This document shows positions 1 through 5,792 of a stretch of DNA of 10,342 nt, in pieces. A program made the translations under genes and the position numbers. This stretch comes from an uncultured Oscillospiraceae bacterium. Its GTDB lineage: Bacteria > Bacillota > Clostridia > Oscillospirales > Acutalibacteraceae. Under the pieces are notes generated by a model. That model was not told the origin of the DNA. It did not search any database and saw nothing but the letters and a program-made list of their open reading frames with translations. Where the stretch lies: positions 1 to 10,342 of the forward strand of contig CAJKJS010000031.1 of the NCBI GenBank assembly GCA_905200265.1, read 5' to 3'. Position 1 is the stretch's first letter; every line of letters begins with the position of its first letter.

Positions 1-132
1 CCGTGCATTGGTAACCTGCCGTTTGCTGTGATTCAGCGGTACAATAGGTTCCGTCTGTTGCAGCTGCGTAAAAAACTATTGCATGATATGCAGCGTGCCG
101 GAACCCGTCAGGCGGCTTCTGTTGTCGCGTAA
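1..132 (+). CDS. 3' end of an unrecognised gene (partial)
   Basis: Frame 1 is open from the window edge to a TAA at 130-132 and encodes 43 C-terminal residues; the other two plus frames stop within 30 bases. The peptide is basic, rich in Arg, Lys and Gln, with an amphipathic-looking stretch (IQRYNRFRLLQLRKKLL) and an Ala/Val-rich tail. I do not recognise the family and assign no function. Support for a real gene is positional: its stop lies 16 bases before a strong terminator hairpin, and it converges on the glt operon. The start is outside the window. Confidence 0.5.
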   Translation, partial: PCIGNLPFAVIQRYNRFRLLQLRKKLLHDMQRAGTRQAASVVA

Positions 133-148
133 AACGTATCAAAAAAAT

Positions 149-183
149 AAAACCGAAGCTAATTTTATTAGCTTCGGTTTTTC
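149..183. terminator. Bidirectional intrinsic terminator between convergent genes
   Basis: Bases 149-162 pair perfectly with 168-181 (14 bp, core ACCGAAGCTAA / TTAGCTTCGGT) around the 5-nt loop TTTTA. On the plus strand the stem runs into a T-rich tail (178-188). On the minus strand the A-rich stretch 141-152 reads as a U-tract. It can therefore end both the plus-strand gene stopping at 132 and the minus-strand glt operon stopping at 201. Confidence 0.9.
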
Positions 184-200
184 TTTTGCTTATTTTGGAG

Positions 201-932
201 TTATACGCAGTTTTTGGTGTATAGCGCCTGATAGGGGTTCGACGTATTGGGCGTTACCACATAGAAGTCTTTGGCCATCACGTCATCGTACGATACAGCA
301 AAGGTTTCACAAAAGTCTTGCAAATGTTCTTCGATGCTTTGCATATCTTCCGGAGTAGCCCGACGTACCAGGATGTGGTCATCAAAATCGGTAGGTTCGC
401 TATTGCACCGCAGGAACAGCCGTCCTCCGTGCATCCCGGCGCAGCACAGTGCACCGATAGGGGCGGGCTTTTCCTGATTATTGAGCCCCAGCACGATAAT
501 GGTGCCACCGGCCTGGTATTCCGAAAGAAAGCTACCGGCCATACCACCCACCATAATGAGCGGCTGTTGCTCTTTGTAAGCTTTCATATGAATACCGGCC
601 CGATATCCCACGTTGTCGCGGATCAGCAGCTGGCCGCCCCGCATGCCATATCCAGCGGCATCGCCGCAGGAACCGTAGATAACTACGCGGCCGTCGTTCA
701 TGGTATCGCAGGTAGCATCTTGAGCGTTGCCGTGCACCGTAATAGTGCCGCCGTCAAAATAGGAAGCCAAGGCATTGCCAGGAACTCCATGGATGGTAAT
801 ATTCTTGTTTTTTAGGCCGCTGCCAATATACCGTTGGCCGCAGCAGTTTGTGATTTCAATATCGGTATCTGTCGATTGGCGAATTTGTTCATTTAACGTG
901 CGGAAATGCATACCGCTTGCCGTAAGTTTCAT
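201..932 (-). CDS. Split glutamate synthase, GXGXG (alpha-subunit C-terminal) domain protein
   Basis: This 243-residue protein corresponds to the C-terminal beta-helix domain of the large glutamate synthase subunit, here a separate gene (the GltB3/GlxC-type component). Residues about 45-175 carry the repeated glycine pattern of a right-handed parallel beta-helix: ITIHG, FDGGTITVHG, DGRVVIYG, MRGGQLLIRD, QAGGTIIVLG and MHGGRLFLR. In full-length GltB this domain is a structural spacer linking glutaminase and synthase sites; it has no catalytic residues. The last 60 or so residues (MQSIEEHLQDF onward) form a helical tail with conserved-looking FYVV. The ATG at 932 overlaps the stop of the preceding oxidoreductase gene (ATGA, 4 bases) and has a GGGAGGGG Shine-Dalgarno inside that gene, so translation is probably coupled. 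It is the last gene of the operon and stops just before the shared terminator. Confidence 0.88.
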   Translation of the reverse strand: MKLTASGMHFRTLNEQIRQSTDTDIEITNCCGQRYIGSGLKNKNITIHGVPGNALASYFDGGTITVHGNAQDATCDTMNDGRVVIYGSCGDAAGYGMRGGQLLIRDNVGYRAGIHMKAYKEQQPLIMVGGMAGSFLSEYQAGGTIIVLGLNNQEKPAPIGALCCAGMHGGRLFLRCNSEPTDFDDHILVRRATPEDMQSIEEHLQDFCETFAVSYDDVMAKDFYVVTPNTSNPYQALYTKNCV

Positions 933-2170
933 CGTGGCACCCCTCCCAACTTTTCGGCCCGTGTTTTTGGCCCAAAGGCCAAAAGCTGCGGGTGTTCTTT
1001 CAGCTTATCAAAGTCCAGCTCATCAAGTGGTGTCTGCTGCCGGATCAGAGAGGTATAAATGCCGGCCCGGGCCACGTCGCCAATCAGGATAAAGCCTACC
1101 AGTTTTCCATCGCGGATCACTAGCTTTTTATAGGAAGCTTTTTCCTGCCACACCAGTTCCTGGCCGTCGTAGCTACCGGCCGTGACCATATGCAAATGGA
1201 AAAAGCCGATGGCATTCATTGGAATGGCATTGTCAAACGGCGCATGATGCCCGGCCATAGCTTGCCCGGCAGCTTCGCCCTGCAAGTACGCGTTGGGCAG
1301 AATGGCCATTACGTGGGTAGTGCCGCTGGAAAGATCGCGGGTTTCCGTGCAGTCCCCGGCGGCAAACACGTCGGGCAGACTGGTGCGGCCTTCGCTGTCA
1401 ACCTGAATACCCCGGCCCACCAGAGCCCCGGCCTCTTTGGCCAGTTCCGTGTTGGCCCGCACACCGACAGCCACCACCAACACATCAAAGTCACAGGTGT
1501 CACCACTGGTAAGTGTTGCATGGTTTCCGTCAAAACGTTCTACGGTAGTACCCGTCAAAATGGATACCCCTTGTTTTTCAAGAGATTCCTGTACCATGGC
1601 ACTGCCGGTTTCATCCAGAATGCTGGGAAGAATACGGGGAGCTAGGTCAACAACCTGTACCTTTTTGACTCGGTGCAAAATGCCTTCCGCACATTTTAAG
1701 CCGATTAGCCCGGCGCCTACAATCAGGACCCGGCTTTGGGGTGTCAGCACCCGATCAAGCGCCCGGGCATCATCTAGTGTCATAAATGAAAACCGGTTCT
1801 TAACAGTGGAAAGCCCTTCCATAGGGGGCACAAATGGCCGCGAGCCGGTGGCAATCAGCAGCCGGTCATAGGGAATTTGCTCGCCCGAAGAAATTTCCAC
1901 ATGTTTTTGTTTCGGATCGATTTTTGTAACCGTCACACCCAGACGCGTATCCACATTGTTTACCCGATAAAAAGAATCGGGACGGTATTTCATACGGTTT
2001 TCGTCCGTACGTCCTAGTAGCAGATACGAAATCAGGGGGCGGGAATAGGTGTGGTGCGGCTCCGAAGCGATTAGGGTGATGGAACCGTTGGGGTCGACTT
2101 TTCGGATTCCTTCCACACCGCCGACCGCCGCAGTGGAATTGCCAATTATTACATAGCGCACGACTTTCAA
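929..2170 (-). CDS. FAD/NAD(P)-dependent oxidoreductase of the split glutamate synthase operon
   Basis: The 413-residue protein belongs to the pyridine nucleotide-disulfide oxidoreductase class II superfamily, close to NADH:rubredoxin or nitrite reductase flavoprotein modules. The N-terminus has a variant dinucleotide fold (VIIGNSTAA, residues 7-15). ATGS (107-110) closes the FAD site, VGAGLIG (151-157) is the NAD(P)H-binding Rossmann loop, and DVFAAGDC (267-274) is the FAD-contacting aspartate motif. There is no CxxxxC redox disulfide near the N-terminus, so it is not a thioredoxin or dihydrolipoamide reductase. Its place in the operon suggests it links NAD(P)H to the ferredoxin and synthase subunits, replacing the usual GltD beta-subunit; this is inferred. 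The likely start is TTG at 2170, overlapping the ferredoxin stop as TTGA, with AGGAAAGGGG upstream. A GTG three codons in is the alternative. Confidence 0.86.
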   Translation of the reverse strand: MKVVRYVIIGNSTAAVGGVEGIRKVDPNGSITLIASEPHHTYSRPLISYLLLGRTDENRMKYRPDSFYRVNNVDTRLGVTVTKIDPKQKHVEISSGEQIPYDRLLIATGSRPFVPPMEGLSTVKNRFSFMTLDDARALDRVLTPQSRVLIVGAGLIGLKCAEGILHRVKKVQVVDLAPRILPSILDETGSAMVQESLEKQGVSILTGTTVERFDGNHATLTSGDTCDFDVLVVAVGVRANTELAKEAGALVGRGIQVDSEGRTSLPDVFAAGDCTETRDLSSGTTHVMAILPNAYLQGEAAGQAMAGHHAPFDNAIPMNAIGFFHLHMVTAGSYDGQELVWQEKASYKKLVIRDGKLVGFILIGDVARAGIYTSLIRQQTPLDELDFDKLKEHPQLLAFGPKTRAEKLGGVPR

Positions 2171-2607
2171 CCCCTTTCCTCAAAGACAATCGCTTCATTG
2201 GGGCACCCGTCCACGCAAGCCGGAATGTCCCGCCCGTTTTTCGTACACAGTTCGCATTTCTGCATAACCTGACCGCTTTCGTCGGGCATAATGGCTCCAT
2301 AGGGGCACACCAGTACGCAGGTATGGCATCCCACACACTTGTCGCGGTCAATCACCACCACGCCGTATTTTTTGGAAAGAGCTCCGGCAATGCAGCTTTT
2401 TACACACAAAGCCTCTTCACAATGACGGCAGTTTACCGCAAAGTGGATATCCCGCACCGGATCTTCTTCCACCTGGATACGGGGATGGATAGTAACACCT
2501 TTGAGGGCCATCGCCATATTGGAGCGACCCGAATTGGCAAAGGCGCAGTTATATTCGCATAAATGGCACCCCAGGCACCATTTTTCATTTACATACACAC
2601 GCTTCAA
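2167..2607 (-). CDS. Polyferredoxin, four [4Fe-4S] cluster motifs
   Basis: This 146-residue protein has sixteen cysteines in four groups: C11/C14/C17/C21, C60/C63/C68/C72, C91/C94/C97/C101 and C118/C121/C131/C135. That layout is typical of the HycB/DmsB-like electron-transfer subunits, which usually hold four [4Fe-4S] clusters. The third group, CVGCHTCVLVCP, is a textbook bacterial ferredoxin motif. No signal peptide or membrane segment is visible, so it is cytosolic. Lying between the synthase subunit and the flavoprotein gene, it most likely wires electrons between them, which is inferred from context. The start is TTG at 2607, supported by an AAGGGGGT Shine-Dalgarno and by the family-typical N-terminus MKRVYVNEKWCLGC. 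The gap to the upstream gene is 14 bases, and the downstream gene overlaps by 4. Confidence 0.88.
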   Translation of the reverse strand: MKRVYVNEKWCLGCHLCEYNCAFANSGRSNMAMALKGVTIHPRIQVEEDPVRDIHFAVNCRHCEEALCVKSCIAGALSKKYGVVVIDRDKCVGCHTCVLVCPYGAIMPDESGQVMQKCELCTKNGRDIPACVDGCPNEAIVFEERG

Positions 2608-2621
2608 CGTCGCTACCCCCT

Positions 2622-4130
2622 TTATTCGCCCGCGTGCCGGATTCCGAGAATTTCCAGCTCTTTTTCGTTCAGACCCACGCCGCGCAGCATCAGGCGGTTG
2701 CCCCGCAGTGATTCAATGGAGTTAATGCCCATGCCGCCCATCATTTCTTTGATTTCATGGGTCCAGGCGCTGACCAAATTGATCAACCGCCGGGTACCGA
2801 TATCCGGGTTCAGCCGGCGCACCAGGTCGGGCCGCTGGGTGGCAATGCCCCAGTTGCATAGACCACCCTGGCAGCTGCGGCACTGGTGACAACCCAGTGC
2901 AATCAGGGCCGCCGAAGCGATATACACGGCGTCGGCCCCCAAAGCAATGGCCTTGACAATGTCGGCACTGTTGCGGATGGAACCGCCCACAATAAGGGAC
3001 ACACGGTTCCGGATTTTTTCTTCCCGCAGCCGGGTATCTACCGCTGCCAGAGCCAACTCAATGGGAATACCCACGTTATCGCGAATGCGGGTAGGTGCGG
3101 CGCCCGTGCCGCCGCGGAAGCCGTCAATGGCAATGATATCGGCGCCGCTGCGGGCAATACCACTGGCAATGGCCGCCACGTTGTGTACGGCCGCAATTTT
3201 GACAATCACGGGCTTTTTATAGGCCGTAGCTTCTTTCAGCGAAAAGACCAGCTGGCGCAAATCTTCAATGGAGTAAATATCATGGTGCGGAGCGGGGGAG
3301 ATAGCGTCACTGCCTTCGGGGATCATACGGGTACGGGACACGTCACCCACAATCTTGGAACCGGGCAAATGTCCGCCAATGCCGGGCTTAGCGCCCTGGC
3401 CAATTTTGATTTCGATGGCGGCACCGGCTTCCAGATAATCCTTCTTCACACCAAACCGACCCGAAGCCACCTGTACAATAGTGTTAGGGCCATATTGATA
3501 GAAGTCTTCATGCAGCCCGCCTTCGCCGGTGTTATAATATGTGCCCAGCGCCGTAGCTGCCCGGGCCAGGCTTTCGTGAGCGTTATAGCTGATGGAACCA
3601 TAGCTCATGGCCGAAAACAGGATCGGCGTCTGCAATGTCAGGTTCGGTTCGTCTTCATGGGTGCAGATATTCCCGTTTTCGTCCCGGGTAATGGTGTCGG
3701 TCTTTTTGCCCAGGAAGACTTTTGTCTCCATGGGTTCCCGCAAGGGATCGATGGACGGGTTGGTCACCTGAGAAGCGTTAATCAGAATTTTATCCCAGTA
3801 CACCGGATAAGGCCGCGGCGTACCCATGGAAGACAGCAGCATGCCGCCGCTGCCTGCCTGGCGGTAAATTTCACGGATGGCTTCATCCGACCAGTTGGCA
3901 TTGCGCTTAAAAGCCAAATCGCTCAGGGTAATTTTCAGCGCATTGGTGGGGCACAGGGTGACACAACGGTGGCAGTTCACACACTTGCTGTTGTCAGCCC
4001 GCATCACGCCTTCATCTTCGTCAAAAAAGTGCACGTCGTTGGCGCACTGCCGCTCACATACCCGGCACGCAATACAGCGCTGCGGGTCACGAATAACTTC
4101 ATAAACAGGATTTACATAATTGATTGCCAT
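2622..4130 (-). CDS. Glutamate synthase, ferredoxin-FMN synthase subunit (GltB2-type)
   Basis: The 502-residue subunit carries the 2-oxoglutarate amination site. Residues 19-29 (C19, C22, C25, C29) and 50-60 (C50, C53, C56, C60) are two [4Fe-4S] ferredoxin motifs fused to the N-terminus, which full-length GltB lacks. The FMN-binding barrel follows, with NTGEGG (200-205), GQGAKPGIGGHLPG (244-257), the IDGFRGGTGAAP loop (335-346) and VGGSIRNSADIVKAIALGAD (381-400). C414, C420 and C425, spaced C-x5-C-x4-C, match the [3Fe-4S] ligands of glutamate synthase. The domain order matches the archaeal-type split enzymes and GlxD-like proteins. The ATG at 4130 overlaps the glutaminase stop by one base (TGATG), so the two are probably translationally coupled and made in equal amounts, as a complex would need. 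Confidence 0.93.
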   Translation of the reverse strand: MAINYVNPVYEVIRDPQRCIACRVCERQCANDVHFFDEDEGVMRADNSKCVNCHRCVTLCPTNALKITLSDLAFKRNANWSDEAIREIYRQAGSGGMLLSSMGTPRPYPVYWDKILINASQVTNPSIDPLREPMETKVFLGKKTDTITRDENGNICTHEDEPNLTLQTPILFSAMSYGSISYNAHESLARAATALGTYYNTGEGGLHEDFYQYGPNTIVQVASGRFGVKKDYLEAGAAIEIKIGQGAKPGIGGHLPGSKIVGDVSRTRMIPEGSDAISPAPHHDIYSIEDLRQLVFSLKEATAYKKPVIVKIAAVHNVAAIASGIARSGADIIAIDGFRGGTGAAPTRIRDNVGIPIELALAAVDTRLREEKIRNRVSLIVGGSIRNSADIVKAIALGADAVYIASAALIALGCHQCRSCQGGLCNWGIATQRPDLVRRLNPDIGTRRLINLVSAWTHEIKEMMGGMGINSIESLRGNRLMLRGVGLNEKELEILGIRHAGE

Positions 4131-5227
4131 CAGACCGTCACCCCCTCATTCAGTGTTACAATTACCGGTTCGCCGCCTTTGGGCGACCAAATTTTATCCA
4201 GTTCCGGTTCGATTACCCGAATGGCGCATTCTTCACTGGCCACATACACCCGGTCGGCTTTTTCGCCCACCACCATAGAGCGCAGCTTCAGCCGGTCATT
4301 GAGTGCCATTATACCGCCGGTAAAGCCCAGCAGAATGGAAAAAGGCCCGGTGATCAGCAGGCTGGAAAACGCATTGCGGAAGTACGTGTACTTTTTCCTG
4401 TCGGCTTCCGGCATCTTGTCAATTTCGCTCCAGAACGGGGCGGCAATGACGTCAGCCACTTCCTGTAATGTCAGTCCTTTTTTGCGGTTCAGGTAATCAA
4501 TAATATACGTAATGACTTCGGTGTCAGTGAGCAGGGTGCATTTATACCCATACATTTCAATAAACCGGCGGTTAGCATCATAGCTGCTGATCTCGCCGTT
4601 GTGTACCACTGAATAATCCAGCATGGCAAACGGGTGCGCCCCGCCCCACCAGCCGGGGGTATTGGTGGGGTACCGGCCATGGGCCGTCCAGCAGTACCCT
4701 TCGTATTGATCCAGGCAGTAATACCGGCCTACGTCTTCCGGGAAGCCTACGGCTTTGAAGACACCCATATTTTTTCCGGAGGAAAATACATAGGCTCCGG
4801 GAATAGTGGTATTGATTTTTACCACGCACCGGGCTACAAATTCCCGCTCGTCCACCTGAATATCCAGCATCTTTTTGGCTAAGGGGAATACGAAGTACCG
4901 CCAGATGGCCGGTTCATCGGTAATAGACGGATCCCGGCGAGTCGGAATCTTTTCGGCCACTTCCATTTCGAAGTGCTGGGCAATGAATTTTTCGCAGTCG
5001 TCCTTGGCGGCCGGACTGTCATAAAACACGTGCAGCGCATATAAGTCTTTGGTACGGGGATAAATGCCGTATCCGGCAAAGGCACCGCCCAGACCGTTGG
5101 AACGGTCGTGCATGGTAGCAATGGAACGAATAATATCCTCGCCGTTGAAGCGCTGACCACTGCGGGAAAAGATTCCCGAAATAGCACAGCCGGAAGGAAT
5201 GCGGATTTCGCCCTCTTTTTGCAACAT
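4130..5227 (-). CDS. Glutamate synthase, class II glutamine amidotransferase subunit (GltB1-type)
   Basis: The 365-residue protein is an Ntn-hydrolase glutaminase of the GltB/GlxB group, releasing ammonia from glutamine for the synthase subunit. Cys14 in PSGCAISGIF aligns with the N-terminal nucleophile, so a 13-residue propeptide should be removed to expose it. Other family motifs follow: HGRYPTNT (183-190), VVHNGEI (208-213; Asn210 and Gly211 as oxyanion hole), LLTDTEV (232-238; Asp235) and the C-terminal ASEECAI (330-336). This is the first gene of the operon. The ATG at 5227 has a strong GGGAGG ribosome-binding site nine bases upstream. A second ATG eight bases further upstream is out of frame. 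Transcription probably starts near 5427, giving a leader of about 200 bases. Confidence 0.92.
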   Translation of the reverse strand: MLQKEGEIRIPSGCAISGIFSRSGQRFNGEDIIRSIATMHDRSNGLGGAFAGYGIYPRTKDLYALHVFYDSPAAKDDCEKFIAQHFEMEVAEKIPTRRDPSITDEPAIWRYFVFPLAKKMLDIQVDEREFVARCVVKINTTIPGAYVFSSGKNMGVFKAVGFPEDVGRYYCLDQYEGYCWTAHGRYPTNTPGWWGGAHPFAMLDYSVVHNGEISSYDANRRFIEMYGYKCTLLTDTEVITYIIDYLNRKKGLTLQEVADVIAAPFWSEIDKMPEADRKKYTYFRNAFSSLLITGPFSILLGFTGGIMALNDRLKLRSMVVGEKADRVYVASEECAIRVIEPELDKIWSPKGGEPVIVTLNEGVTV

Positions 5228-5299
5228 GATGTCATACCTCCCTGCAAATTCATCTTCTTTCTTATCTTAAAGAAGGAGCGTCCGCTGTCCTCTTTAAAT

Positions 5300-5326
5300 T
5301 TGCAATAAAACAATCTATATTTGCAA
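5300..5326. promoter_or_regulatory. Paired TTGCAA sites in the glt leader
   Basis: Two copies of the palindrome TTGCAA lie at 5300-5305 and 5321-5326, centres 21 bp apart, both in an AATTTGCAA-like setting. They sit about 100-125 bases downstream of the predicted glt transcription start. The spacing repeats that of the pair upstream of the promoter (22 bp), which suggests binding sites for the same dimeric regulator. No regulator is identified. Confidence 0.4.
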
Positions 5327-5361
5327 AAAAGAAGAGGATAAAGCAAAAATCTCTGAAAATA

Positions 5362-5390
5362 ATGCAGGGTAATTGCAATCAGTCCTGCAT
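5362..5390 (-). other. Hairpin in the glt operon leader
   Basis: ATGCAGG (5362-5368) and CCTGCAT (5384-5390) form a 7-bp stem around 15 nt. Within those, the minus-strand RNA can add UGAU/AUUA with a UGCA tetraloop. On the minus strand it lies about 37 bases after the predicted start and is followed by the interrupted U-rich tail UAUUUU. It could be a weak attenuator. The loop also contains an ATTGCAAT palindrome, so it may instead be a protein-binding DNA site. Confidence 0.35.
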
Positions 5391-5433
5391 AAATCTTAAT
5401 ATTAAATTCACTTTCTTTGCGGTACGCAGGAAT

Positions 5434-5462
5434 ATAATACGTTTTTTTGCGTCGATTGTCAA
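5434..5462 (-). promoter_or_regulatory. Sigma-70-type promoter of the glt operon
   Basis: Read on the minus strand, TTGACA (5462-5457) is followed after exactly 17 bases by TATTAT (5439-5434). That is a consensus -35 box and a 5/6 match -10 box at ideal spacing. The predicted start is near 5427. The first gene begins at 5227. Confidence 0.85.
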
Positions 5463-5463
5463 C

Positions 5464-5503
5464 CTAAATTTGCAAGTTAGAACATGTAAACTTGCAAATT
5501 TAG
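5464..5503. promoter_or_regulatory. Perfect 15-bp inverted repeat, probable operator
   Basis: CTAAATTTGCAAGTT (5464-5478) is exactly repeated in inverse at 5489-5503, with a 10-base spacer (AGAACATGTA). Each arm is itself a near-palindrome centred on TTGCAA; the two centres are 22 bp apart, about two helical turns. The element starts one base upstream of the glt -35 box, spanning about -37 to -76, where activators usually bind. It lies upstream of both predicted promoters, so a transcribed hairpin is less likely than a DNA site. The regulator is unknown. Confidence 0.75.
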
Positions 5504-5585
5504 AAAAAATGCCGGGAATTCTTCCCACCATTTTGCTCAATTGTATGCAAACCAGTCAAACTTCATGATTTGGCCACAATTTGGG

Positions 5586-5614
5586 TTGACTTCCGGCTTT
5601 TGGGGGCATATAAT
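5586..5614 (+). promoter_or_regulatory. Sigma-70-type promoter of the glutamine synthetase gene
   Basis: TTGACT (5586-5591) and TATAAT (5609-5614) are separated by 17 bases, close to the housekeeping consensus. The predicted start is near 5621. A leader of about 170 bases with a terminator precedes the coding region. Confidence 0.88.
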
Positions 5615-5623
5615 AGGCGCATA

Positions 5624-5679
5624 GCAGCAAGGGCGCTGCGGCGAAGGGGTGGCTCCCTTCAGACCGCTGCGCCTTTTTT
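5624..5679 (+). terminator. Leader terminator with competing hairpin (probable attenuator of glnN)
   Basis: GGCGCTGCGG (5632-5641) pairs with CCGCTGCGCC (5664-5673) except for one T-T mismatch. Inside it GAAGGG (5643-5648) pairs with CCCTTC (5655-5660) around the 6-nt loop GTGGCT. Six T residues (5674-5679) follow at once, a complete intrinsic terminator only about 55 bases into the transcript and upstream of the gene. GCAGC (5624-5628) can instead pair with GCTGC (5635-5639) around the 6-nt loop AAGGGC, consuming much of the terminator's left arm. The two folds exclude each other, as expected for transcription attenuation. The regulatory signal is not known. Confidence 0.75.
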
Positions 5680-5792
5680 ACGTTATCCGGTTTTTTCCGG
5701 GATGTGGCTGTTCCCTGGCACCTAAGGTCTGACCTGCCAAAATCTTTTGCTATTCGGAAAAGTAAACTTTATATCAGGGAGTGATTTTCATC

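Noticed and set aside
2886..4496. A 536-codon open frame on the plus strand across the glutamate synthase genes
   Set aside because: It runs antisense across two genes with clear catalytic motifs and across their junction. Its translation is low in recognisable structure, so it is a mirror-frame artefact.
5347..5361. A 12/15 match to the CodY box (AATTTTCWGAAAATT)
   Set aside because: In AT-rich intergenic DNA a match with three mismatches is expected fairly often, and I have no evidence that this organism has CodY.
5464..5503. The inverted repeat read as a terminator or small RNA hairpin
   Set aside because: No T-tract follows on the plus strand, and the predicted promoters on both strands lie outside and point away from it. 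A DNA operator explains it better.
5362..5568. A 68-codon plus-strand open frame in the divergent control region
   Set aside because: It overlaps the glt promoter and the inverted repeat, has no good ribosome-binding site, and its translation resembles no family.
5716..5740. A TGGCAC...TGC arrangement suggestive of a sigma-54 promoter upstream of glnN
   Set aside because: The GG and GC elements are not at the required spacing, and a near-consensus sigma-70 promoter is present at 5586-5614.
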